This document shows, piece after piece, positions 46,010 through 55,560 of a stretch of 64,000 nt of DNA. A program made the position numbers and the translations under genes. The DNA comes from Dactylorhiza incarnata (taxonomy: Eukaryota > Streptophyta > Magnoliopsida > Asparagales > Orchidaceae). The notes beneath the pieces were generated by a model. The model saw only the letters and a program-made list of their open reading frames with translations. It was not told where the DNA came from and searched no databases. Within the stretch, counting starts at the first letter, position 1. Each line of letters opens with the position of its first letter. The stretch covers positions 1,674,001 through 1,738,000 of the forward strand of contig JAWHQI010000068.1 of NCBI GenBank assembly GCA_033032865.1, given 5' to 3'.

Positions 46010-46380
46010 TACTGCGCACGGTCATTGGCGCACGACCAGTGGTCGTGCGCGCTGGAATTCTGTGATCGTGCGCCTGCCTGGGTGGAGCTTGCAATGTAAG
46101 AAATTTATAAAATACCATGTTCGCATGACCAGTGGCGCACGACCGGTGGTTGTGCGCACTATCGTAGGTGGTCGTGCGCACTGGTCGAAACAAAACTCAT
46201 GAAATTGATGTTAAGTGCGCACGAGCAGTGGCGCACAACCGGTGGTCATGCGCACTATCATAGGTGGTCGTGCGCACTGTCCGAGACAGAACTCAGAAAA
46301 AAGGATTAAGTGCACACGATCAGCGGCGCACGACCGGTGGTCGTGCGCAATAGAACCAGTGATCGTGCGCAGTGTTCCTG
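46010..46380 (-). repeat. Palindrome array GCGCACGACC / GGTCGTGCGC in L2
   Basis: Inverted units with 10-bp arms GCGCACGACC and GGTCGTGCGC around 3 nt lie near 46028, 46134 and 46325. Further GTCGTGCGCAC half-sites lie near 46169 and 46265. L1 carries a weaker, more diverged version. The array abuts the TATA box. Confidence 0.85.
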
Positions 46381-46634
46381 TACAGAATTATACCAGGAAC
46401 ACCTGCACGACTCCTGTTTCTACAGAAATGCTAATCAGGCCACTGAAAGTGGCACTCAACAAAACGATAAGGCTATAAAAGAGAATAAGCATAAAAACAC
46501 ACCAAATTAGGCCAAGAAGTGCACCTAGCATAGAAAGACAAATATGAGCTGAAACAAGGCTAAAGTGCAGTGAAATGACGAGAAAACCGGCCTAGATGAG
46601 TCCAAATATGTGTATATGATCATGACTCATCACA

Positions 46635-48994
46635 CCCCCAGACTTACCTATTTGCACGTCCCGAGCAAACAAAATCTAAGCAGACGGAGAAAAACAACTA
46701 GCTAACAGAGAAATTGCGACACAGAGTACCATGCGAAGTCGCGTGCTCGCACGCATAAAAATATAACAGAGGAAATTTCTAAGTATGCATAACAGTTTGT
46801 ACTTTTCTAAAATGCGTATCAAAAATTTATTACTACTCAATAATAGAATCACGGTGAATCATTCGGTCACGCGTAGGGAGAAAATAAACTAATCGCAAAG
46901 GTGAGCATTGCGAAAGATCGGGGCTCAGGACAACCTCCAAAGGAATCCACCAATGTCGGTGACCATAGACTTGCCTGTTCGCACTCTCTCCACGGCACTG
47001 GTTTGGCTCACTCACGAATCAGTAGGACTTTAGGTGAAGATGGGGCTTGGGTTTCAGTGAGGTAAACAAGGATAAACATGGAGGCTACGCACCAAACCCA
47101 AATGAGCTAGCATAAAAAAAATAATCTATCCGCTAACCCAAATTTTTGCGAGTACACCACACCCCCAGACTTAACTTTTTAACAATGGGTGTGTGCACTG
47201 CCCACTCCCAAATACAAATCAAAAATTATTTTCAATTAAACTTTTTCTTTCTTTATCCATTTTTTTCAATTTTCTCTTTTCATTTTTTTTGACAACATAA
47301 TCAGCAGATTAATCATTGAAGCACATCCACATTTTCACAAAAATATTCACCACATCAACACCCTGAATGAATATATAAAATACTAAAGCTCGACTTGGGT
47401 GCGCGACTAGGATCGACTATGAGGCTTTGGTGAAATAATGGTGGAGCTGAATCAAAAGAAGGGGTAGGCACAACGGGGCTAACGAGGATAAGACATTAGG
47501 ATCGGTACAAAGCTCAACCGGGCCAAAATGAGGGCCTACATCACGTTCGTGCATTGAACTAACCTATACCCATGCTTCGAGAATAGCTTGGGGCAAGTTC
47601 TTAGCCAACGAAAAAGACTATCCGTCCTCCCGACTCGAGCAATGCAAACCTAATGCCCGACTACACACATCCCTAAGCTACCGTTTGATTCACACCGAAT
47701 TCACCATTTTTTAATAGAATAAACAGTATTGACGCAAATAGAAAAATCTAAAACTATAAGCATACAGAAAAATTAAATCTACTCAAATTTCTACATGAAA
47801 CGAGAGCACTCGACTAGGACACTGTAGGAGTCAACATTTTACTCCATTTCACAATCCTAAGACAGCACGGTGATTTGCCTGAATCTTGCTCAAGAAATGA
47901 GTTTAACTCGCGGCACACACACAGCTAAGCACGCACTCAAGTGGTTGCAAGTGGTGTGTGATGCAATGATCTAAACGAAATAAATCAATAAAAGCTTCTA
48001 GTATGCATATGCAGTGTGCACGTGCATTGGGTAACAAATACTAGCTCTCCCCCAGACTTAACCTAAGAAGTACATCACATGATATTGAAATGAAGATCAG
48101 AAAGAGACAGGGAGAGAGGTTACCCCATGCTCAGCTAGTGAGCATACCAGAAGACGCGTGAATGACCGAGGCCGCGCCACCACCATACGAAGAATCATAA
48201 CCACCGCCTTATAAGATGTGCAATGAATACCTGCAAGGTGGTTGAGCTCCGCAAAACAAAAGCAAAAATGTATAAAAACTGAATTGAAACATGTTAGAAA
48301 AACAGAAATCAGCAAATCTGGGTTGTCTCCCAGCAGCGCTTTTATTTTATGTCCTTAAGCTGGACCAAATACCTGTATTATAATTGTTTAAAGAGTGCAG
48401 AGATTTAAATAAAAAGTGCATGAAAAAGAGAGTTTCACTAAATAAGAGATAAAAAGGAAATCAGCTGTAGGTGCTTTTATGGTGTCCGTCTCCCGTAGCT
48501 TGAAGGCGGGAGGTGAAGGCTTTAGGGCCAACACTGGTGTCACCCAGTGTTCTCCTAACCTCCACCCTCTTTCCATGGAGAGCGGCAGAGCGCGCATCGC
48601 GCAGACGCTTCTCTTGTTTAAGTTTAGCGACAGTTGGAGACTGCCAACGTTGAATGTTTTCAGATTCTCTCAACTTAGTAGTGGGTGACGTCACTTCCGT
48701 CGCCGCAAGTAACGACCGGATCAGCCCAAGAGATGGAACGCTTAACTAGTTTATTACATGATTCAATGCAAGAGAATAATGGGATGTCATCCCGAATCAA
48801 GTTCAGCTCAATATGTTCAGGACTGTCGTCCTCCTCCCTCTTGGAATTATAGTTTCTCCGAGCATCTACTTTTTCCTCTCCGCTTGACTGGTACTCTTCC
48901 TTTTCTCCTTCAGATGATCCATCATCTTTCTTATCCCCTGCACAACTCAGTGATTCATCAAAAATAAAAGGAGGGGGGCAAATGGATGTTTCAG
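46635..48994 (-). other. 3' internal region of an Athila/Tat-like element, pol missing
   Basis: Noncoding, with the polypurine-tract-like word TAAGTCTGGGGG (- strand) near 46634, 47158 and 48050. Repeated (T)AAGT.TGGGGG tracts before the 3' LTR are usual in Athila-type elements. ORFs at 48388-48694 and 48675-49019 are acidic or mixed without a recognised domain. No reverse transcriptase or integrase was found between this region and the protease, so pol is deleted. Confidence 0.5.
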
Positions 48995-50147
48995 TTATAG
49001 TCCTGGGGCAAGTGGGCAAAGCACCTTATTGGGTAGGAGGACACAACCCACAGAAAAATCAAGGGTGGCACCGCTCTCTTTCAAAAACGGTACACCCAAG
49101 ATAGGGATGGAGTGATTCTCCCGGGGTCCTAACACTTGAAAATCAGCAACCACCATTGTCCCCTCAACTATAACCTCTACATTTTTAACTTCCCCATCCG
49201 ATTGTATGATGGCGCCATTTGCGAGCACAAGAGATTTCCGGTCCTCCATGTTAATTTCAAGTTGCAATTTATCAACGTCTTGCAAAGCGATGACGTTGCG
49301 GGAGGTGCCGGAATCACACAAAGCCTTAGTTTCAATTTTATTAATGGAACAGGAGATTACTAACTCACGCGGCTGACCCACTTCCGCATCGCCAAGACTC
49401 TTCCCTTGGTCTATTGGGTTTTTTTCGGTGTAACTAGGGAGAGCACCATGCGACCGCTCGGTGAGCACTTGGGCCAATTGGCCCAGCTGTGTTTCCAAGT
49501 TCCGCATGGATGCGGTTTGGTTAACCATGTTTGAGTTAGCCGCTTGCATAAATTTTTCCATCATCTCCTCCAAGTTACTCTTTTTGGGAGCTGGGGGGCC
49601 TTGGTTATATTCCGGGTGAGGTGGCCTTGTTTGGCTCCCGGAGGCGTAGGCATCGTTTTGATGCTGCCCCGGTGCCCATCGTTGGCCAGATGCGTTGGGG
49701 TTCCATGAGAAAATTGGGTGACTTCTCACTCCCGGATGATACGTGTTATTAAACGGCACCCCCTTAGGTTGATTACCAACAAAATTAACAGATTCATTTA
49801 AAGAATAGTGCGAGAAGTCACCTGATAAATCATTGCCCGAACATTCATACGCGTGGTGTCCGCCTCCTCCATATCCTTCACACGTAATGACAGTAGCCGG
49901 TGCGGATGTAGGCGGGAGTGAATCGACCACGAAGAGACCACAGGCGCTTCTTGGTGCATTCCTCCCGGCAGTCCAAAATGTGCTGTGGGAGGCGGTGTCT
50001 TGCAGAATTCGAAGAGCCTCCTCTGGAGTATGGTTCATTAGAGTACCACCCGCAGCAGCATCGATCATCGCCCGGTAGTTGGGCTCGATCGCGAAGTAGA
50101 ATGTCTCTACCACGTTCCAAGTTTGGAGCTCGTGGTTCGGGCAGCGG
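48995..50147 (-). pseudogene. Athila/Tat-like gag C-terminal half and aspartic protease
   Basis: The frame is open for about 384 codons. It begins, without its N-terminus, with RCPNHELQTWNVVETFY near 50145. MIDAAAGGTLMNHTPEEA follows near 50065, FNNTYHPGVRSHPIFSWN near 49755, LETQLGQLAQVL near 49500, then the protease active site ALCDSGTSRNVI near 49318 and a PILGVPFLKE end near 49105. Gag would build the particle and the protease would process it. The frame has no internal stop, so this is a relatively well-kept fragment. It is cut at about 50150 by + strand copia sequence, and pol is absent on the other side. Confidence 0.88.
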
Positions 50148-50149
50148 CT

Positions 50150-51776
50150 ATCATTTCAGAGCTGTTTGATTACATCATCAGATGTAGATTATCTGCTGAA
50201 ATTTGGACAGCCTTGGATGGCTTGTTAAATAAGAAGAATGTAGCTAGGCTACATTTCTTGGAGAATGAGTTGGCGTAAGCAACTCATGGAGATTTGTCTA
50301 TCTCAACGTTCTTCTTGAAGATGAAGAACCTTTGCGCAAAGATATCGGCATTGGACCCGGATGAGCCTATCTCAGAAGCTAAGCTGAAGAGGCACATAAT
50401 CCGCGGGTTGCGGAGGGAGTATGTGTCCTTTGTTACTTCTGTTCAAGGTTGGGCCAATCATCCATCATTGGTGGAGATGGAGAACTTACTTGCTTCGCAA
50501 GAGAGTTTGGCTAAGCAAATGGCAGGGATGTCAGTCTCTGGGGGAGAAGGTGAGGTTCTCTTCTCTAGTAAGAAGAAGAGATGGGACAAGAAGAAGAAAA
50601 CATCTAGAGATTATGGTCCGTCTACTTCATATCAGCAGGCGAGGAGCTATGCTCATAAGCACGATGGGAAGAAGAAAGAAGGTCCAAGATGCTTCAGGTG
50701 CAACAAGCTTGGTCACTTCAAGAGTGACTGCCAAGTTAATCTTCAGCCAGAGCATGCTGCAGGAAAGGAGGAGGCTGGTTCCAATTCTGAAGGTAGTTGG
50801 GGTGGTGAAGGTGCATTCATGATGGGCACTTGTGTTCGGGCATTGGCTTCCATCAACTATCAGGATGATTGGATAGTGAACTCTGGGTGTGGTCATCACC
50901 TCACTGGGGATGAGTCAAAGTTCTCCTCATTGCAAGCAAATACAAGTAATGACGCTATCATTACGGTTCATGATACTATACATGCAGTAGAGAAGGAGGG
51001 TGTGGTTTCTTTGAACGATGATAGAGGTACTCTTATATTGAAGAGTGTCTATCATGTTCCGGGGATGAAGAAGAACCTCTTCTTAGTGACCAATGTTGTG
51101 GATGCTGGCTATCACGTTCTGTTCGGTCCAACAGAAGTGAAATTTCTCCAAAATGTTTCAGCCGTGAAAGCTGAGGTCACTCATGTAGGGAGATGGGTGA
51201 AGGACTTGTTTGTTCTTTCAACAAGTTCTTATGTTGATAAGATGAGGGCTAACGACAGCGCCGCTATCCGACATGAAATACTTGGGCATGTTGGGATGGA
51301 TAAGTTGAAGGTTATGGCGGGAAGAGGCCTTGTGAAAGGTCTGCCTAGTTTGTCATCTTTCTGGGATGGTCACATTTGTGCATGTTGTCAGTTTAATAAG
51401 GCTCAATGTCTTCCATTTGACAAATCACAAAGCAGATGGAAAGCACGATTGGAGTGTATACATGGTGATCTATTTGGACTTACCAACACTGCCTGTCTTG
51501 GAGGTAGCAGGTATATGCTGATTTTGGTTGATGGCTTCACCAGATATACTTGGGTATATTTTTTGAAGGAGAAGTCGGAGGCGTTCGAGAGGTTTATGGA
51601 GTTCAAGGAGCCGGTGGAAGGTCGACTCAACCTGCGGGTCAAGAGGTTCAGAACAGACAATGGAGTGGTGTTCACCTCCAAGGCATTCTTTAACTTCTAC
51701 AGGAAGCATGACATCCAAAGAGAGATTTGTTGTGCTCACTCTCCATAACAGAACGGAGTTGCAGAGCGGAAGATCT
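50150..51776 (+). pseudogene. Ty1/copia gag-protease-integrase fragment
   Basis: Gag starts mid-domain (LISELFDYI-like residues near 50150, then LSAEIWTALDGLLNKKN). A stop lies at 50278-50280. The main frame (50294-51748) has a zinc knuckle CFRCNKLGHFKSDC near 50690, the protease site NSGCGHHLTGD near 50879 (AAC for the catalytic GAC), integrase HEILGH and CACC zinc ligands near 51275 and 51378, and the catalytic GDLFG near 51463 and RTDNG near 51650. A TAA at 51746-51748 replaces the codon before QNGVAER, which carries the catalytic Glu. The fragment is cut at 51776 by the next LTR. Reverse transcriptase is missing. Confidence 0.92.
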
Positions 51777-53110
51777 TGTTGGATCTTGAGGTGGCCTTAG
51801 AGGGGGGGGTGAATAAGGGTTTTAAAACTTTTAAGCTTAATAGAAAACTTTTGATATTTTATTTGAATAATAGTGAATATAAAACAAAGACTAACAAATC
51901 AATTTTATTAAATAAAAAAGGACATGATTATCATTAATAAACTTGATTAAAAAATTTAATCTCTATGTCGCTATAGATTGAGGTGACAAATATGAAAACT
52001 CTTTTTGTTTTCTATACTGACTCGTATCTCCACGAACCGGTTGGCTTTAGCCGATCTCTCCCCAGATACGGACTCAAGCCGCTCTAGCCATCTTATCCCC
52101 AGAAAGGCCTCGAGCACCCCCTAGATCTACTCCCTAGACCCAGTCGCCAACACCAGACGAATTTCTCCCTAAGTCCTACCCAGACCCAGTTGCCAACACG
52201 AGGCGAATTCACGAATTGATTACACAGATAAAAATAAAAGACAAATATTAAATTCAAGTAAAAACTCCCTAGAAGAATTATGGAGATGGCGAAGGCACGC
52301 TGAATATTCTTGAAGTTGAAGCGTGCGTTCTTCACGTTGTGTAAGCATTGATCCGGTCCTCCTTGAATTCTTTGCTTGAATATGTGTGGGAGATGATGGT
52401 CTAGAAAATACGGCCTTGACAAGGTTTCTGAAGTGCTGGAAGAGGGCTCTTGACAATCAGTCATCAGAGAAGACAAAATTTTCTGATTTATAAAATTTAA
52501 GCTAACGCCGGCGTTACGACCTAACGCCTGGCGTTGACCATGTATAGCAATATATTAATGGCTCAGATCTTTGGAAGAGGAAGGAGATTCTGCACTTTAG
52601 GAATGTTTTATTTTAGGCAATATCAACGCTGACGTTAAGGCTAACGCGGCGCGTTGGGCAAATTATTCCTAATGTTCCTCCTGCAATCATGGCTGCTTTC
52701 TCCTTGCAAAATTCATCGACCACATAATGCTCAGCATTGACAGTGATGCCTGGCGTTGACTTTCTTTCTTCACCCTATTTCGTCGGACGACAACTTCGTC
52801 GAACGATCTTCACATTTTGTCGAACTCCTTTTCGTCGAACGGAATTTGTCGAACGGGCTTCTTCTTTCATCGAACACAATTTCGTCGAATGCTGTATTAG
52901 TTTAGCGCTAACGCCCAGCTTTAAGCTTAACGCCCGACGTTAAATAGCTTTCAGTCCTTCAGCTTGTTGTTAGTGTCAGACCATTGTTTTTGCAACCTGG
53001 TATCATAACTATCCAAACCTGCATGCTAAAAACACAATGACAACAAGATCAAATACAAGTAGGATTTGTTATTCTCAAATCAAAGGGATGCAGAAAACCA
53101 TGTTCCAACA
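51777..53110 (-). repeat. 3' LTR of a - strand copia element related to the 22-32 kb one
   Basis: 1334 bp. On the - strand it starts TGTTGGAACATGG at 53110, after AAAAGGGGGAGA, and ends GATCCAACA at 51777. The end block (TTATTCACCCCCCCC) and the TTTAAAACTTTTAA region match the 22-kb LTRs, while the U3 words differ. TTTATAAAT near 52483-52494 lies about 8 bp from the first palindromic unit (52502-52537). It inserted into copia integrase DNA at 51776. No second LTR remains. Confidence 0.88.
52502..52943 (-). repeat. Palindromic TAACGCC units and TTCGTCGA half-site run
   Basis: Units at 52502-52537, 52623-52657 and 52907-52943 have arms CTAACGCCGGCGTTA / TAACGCCTGGCGTTGA or variants around a 4-5-nt centre. 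Between the second and third (52782-52895), half-sites of the type TTCGTCGA recur in direct orientation, mostly 14-15 bp apart with 7-nt spacers. That half-site is the one found in the Sirevirus-like element at the window start. Confidence 0.82.
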
Positions 53111-53802
53111 ATCTCCCCCTTTTGATAATAACAAATCCAATAGAGATAAATCAGATTCATATATAAAGAATTTGTGTTTTTAATAAAGTTATATGACACC
53201 CATTAATTATAATTTAAATTAATTTTAAAAGTGATTCTACTTATTAAGATAGATGCAAGTTTGTTTGAACAAGAACAAGTGAAAGACAAATCCTTAGAAA
53301 TAAGCATGTGAACACGAAGTACATGATCAAAAGAGAAATGTGGAAAACAAAAACAAAAACAAAACAAATAAGAGTAGTATTTTTGTTATAGTTTGACCAT
53401 TCCAACAATTTGTCTAGACTTTTCATGTTAGAGCATTTTAACTTTGAAAATTTTCATAACAAATAGGCAAGCATGAATTAACATATTCATAAGGATAATA
53501 ACTACAATGTAACCAATTCGTATTTCAAGTAAAGAAAACATTGTAGAAATCATGCATTGTAATCTAGTGCATTAACTTGAGTTTTTAGATAATTATGTAA
53601 TTTTGCATTAGGATCCAATTCTCATGAGTAGAAGCTTTATGAAAAACAATGATGTGTGCATAAGGTCTTTTGATAAAAGTATACAAGTGAAATAATCAAG
53701 ACACATGGCATATGTAATGAAATAGTAACAACAATATTAAGATTGTAATCATATAATTACTTTCACACATCACATCAAGAATGAAATTTCAAAGCACAAC
53801 TA

Positions 53803-53872
53803 CCAAGGTGCTTCGCCCGCACAATGATCATTAAGACTTATCAGGGAGCGGAGTATTGCTTGGGGGATCACA
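53803..53872 (-). promoter_or_regulatory. Conserved box, copy 1, 51.8-55.6 kb element
   Basis: On the sense strand: TGATCCCCCAAGCAATAC, then CCTGATAAGTCTTAATGATC, then CACCTTGG. It corresponds to the box at 24591-24656, including the GATCCCCCAAGC extension that the second copies lack. Confidence 0.7.
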
Positions 53873-53970
53873 TAAGCATTTTTTTATAAAAATTATATTT
53901 TTAGTGATCCGGTGTACAAATAGAAGTGATAAAACAAAATATGTTTGCACAAGACACTTTATAATTCTTT

Positions 53971-54035
53971 CCAAGGTGCTCAACCTCACAATGCTCATTA
54001 AGACTTATCAGGAGGGTGAGTAGTGCTTGGCGGAG
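53971..54035 (-). promoter_or_regulatory. Conserved box, copy 2, 51.8-55.6 kb element
   Basis: Corresponds to the box at 24733-24797: CTCCGCCAAGCACTAC, CCTGATAAGTCTTAATGAGC, GAGCACCTTGG. The two boxes are 167 bp apart here and 144 bp apart in the other element. Confidence 0.7.
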
Positions 54036-54734
54036 TTATCTTTGACATTTTATTTCATATTTTTATTTTGGGCCAAAGGTCTCCGAATTCACTTGTTGTT
54101 GCAAACATCTATATTATTAATACAACACTTCTATATTGTGCATGAAATTTATTTTTAGAGGATGGTGTAGGTAACTTAGACATACAACTTATTATGTAAA
54201 ACTATTACACTACACAATCATGCAAGACTAAGATTATGAGCACATGCAGATTACCAAAATAGTGAGTGTATAATTCATTGATTAACATAAAGCATTACTC
54301 ATACTTAGAGGCATGCTAGGAAATCATACACAATTATCTATAGCCTATTTCATTGCACATACTCAGATTAAGATCAAGGCATGAAGATAAAAACAATGTT
54401 TAGGAAATTTGAAATTAAAATTAGACATTGAAGGTTATCTTTAAGAGTATGCCAAAAACAATTTTGACCTTTTTGAAACAACAATAACTAAGTTGTTTGC
54501 TCTTGTGAAGTTGTATAGTCAAACAATAATTTTGTAAGGAGTTAAAGCAAAACAAATAACAAATAACTTATTTTTGATCATTTTGAATTATTTGTTTTTT
54601 TTTGTATTTTGGAATAAAACAACCAAATTAATAATGCAATACTTTCAAGTATGAGAAAATAAACAGAGGAAAAATCATAAGAAAAATATTAGAAATATTT
54701 TGGAAAAATCAGAAATTCAATTTGGCCTAAATAG

Positions 54735-54772
54735 CTAACGCATGGCGTTAACTAGTTAACGCACAAACATTA
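54735..54772 (-). repeat. Palindromic TAACGC unit downstream of pol
   Basis: CTAACGCATGGCGTTA, then a short centre, then TTAACGCACAAACATTA. It is about 240 bp beyond the RNase H end and equivalent in place to the unit at 25525-25561. Confidence 0.7.
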
Positions 54773-55010
54773 CTCGATTTTTGAGGTTTTTGAAAAAAAA
54801 ATTCTTTGGCATAGATAGTATGTACATTGACCTTCTTAGGGTAGAAATTTCAGAGAAAGTTGATATGTTTTGAAGGCTAAATTAAGCATATTTTGATGGT
54901 TTTAAAATATTTTAATATTTTATATAAAAAATATATAAATATATAATTTTTTGTATTTATCGAAGGAGACATAACATATAGTGATTATCAATTTGTTATA
55001 TCTAAGACTC

Positions 55011-55560
55011 CTAATTCTAGTCTAAGTAGGGCAAAGCGGGAATCCGGTAAAGGTTTGGTAAATATTTGTCCGCAAGTTGTGAATCAGTTCCAATAAAGTT
55101 TACATGAACATGTTCCTTTTTTATATGATCACTAATGAAATGATGTCTAACGTCGATGTGTTTGGATCTTGAGTGATGAACGGGGTTGTTGGTTAAATCA
55201 ATGGCACTCTTGTTGTCACACTTTAGTTCAATATTAGTTTGATGAACTCCAAAGTATTCTAAAGTTTAAGTCATCCATAATGCTTAGGCACAACAACTTC
55301 CTAGTGCAATATATTCCGCCTCGGTTGTGGAGAGTGCTACGGAGTTTTGTTTCCTACTTGACCATGCAACTAGAGAAGGACCTAAGAAATGACATGTACC
55401 ACTAGTACTTTTCCTATCTAAATAACAACCCGCATAATCAGAATCAGAATATCCATGTAATATATAAGAGTCATTATGTGGATACCAAAGACCTAATTTA
55501 GATGTCCCAATTATATATCAAAAAATTCATTTTACTGCTTTTAAATGAGATTCTTTTGGG
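55011..55560 (-). pseudogene. Copia reverse transcriptase/RNase H C-terminal fragment
   Basis: On the - strand: LWYPHNDSYILHGYSDSDYA near 55450, TSGTCHFLG near 55400, STTEAEYIALGSCCA near 55310, KCDNKSAIDLTNNPVHH near 55225, then SKHIDVRHHF. A 2-nt insertion near 55068 shifts the frame before the ADIFTKPLP end, which is therefore lost. It parallels the 25.7-26.2 kb RNase H closely. The rest of pol is missing beyond 55560, where Sirevirus-like gag DNA is joined. Confidence 0.87.

Larger units (their letters stand above)
45093..46634 (-). repeat. Athila/Tat-like LTR, copy L2
   Basis: 1542 bp. On the - strand it starts TGTGATGAGTCATG after TAAGTCTGGGGG and ends CGCATCA just before the primer site. 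It has TATATAAT near 45988, CpG-rich palindromes at 46010-46380 and a 17-G run at 45599-45615. It acts as the 5' LTR of the short remnant to its left and as the 3' LTR of the gag-bearing region to its right. Confidence 0.85.
53111..55010 (-). other. Long 3' noncoding region of the 51.8-55.6 kb element
   Basis: About 1.9 kb, AT-rich, no supportable ORF. It contains conserved boxes at 53803-53872 and 53971-54035 and a palindromic unit at 54735-54772, in the same order and place as in the 22-32 kb element. Confidence 0.7.

Noticed and set aside
46210..46510. ORFs of 66-95 residues in L2
   Set aside because: They follow the GTGCGC palindrome array and lie in U3.
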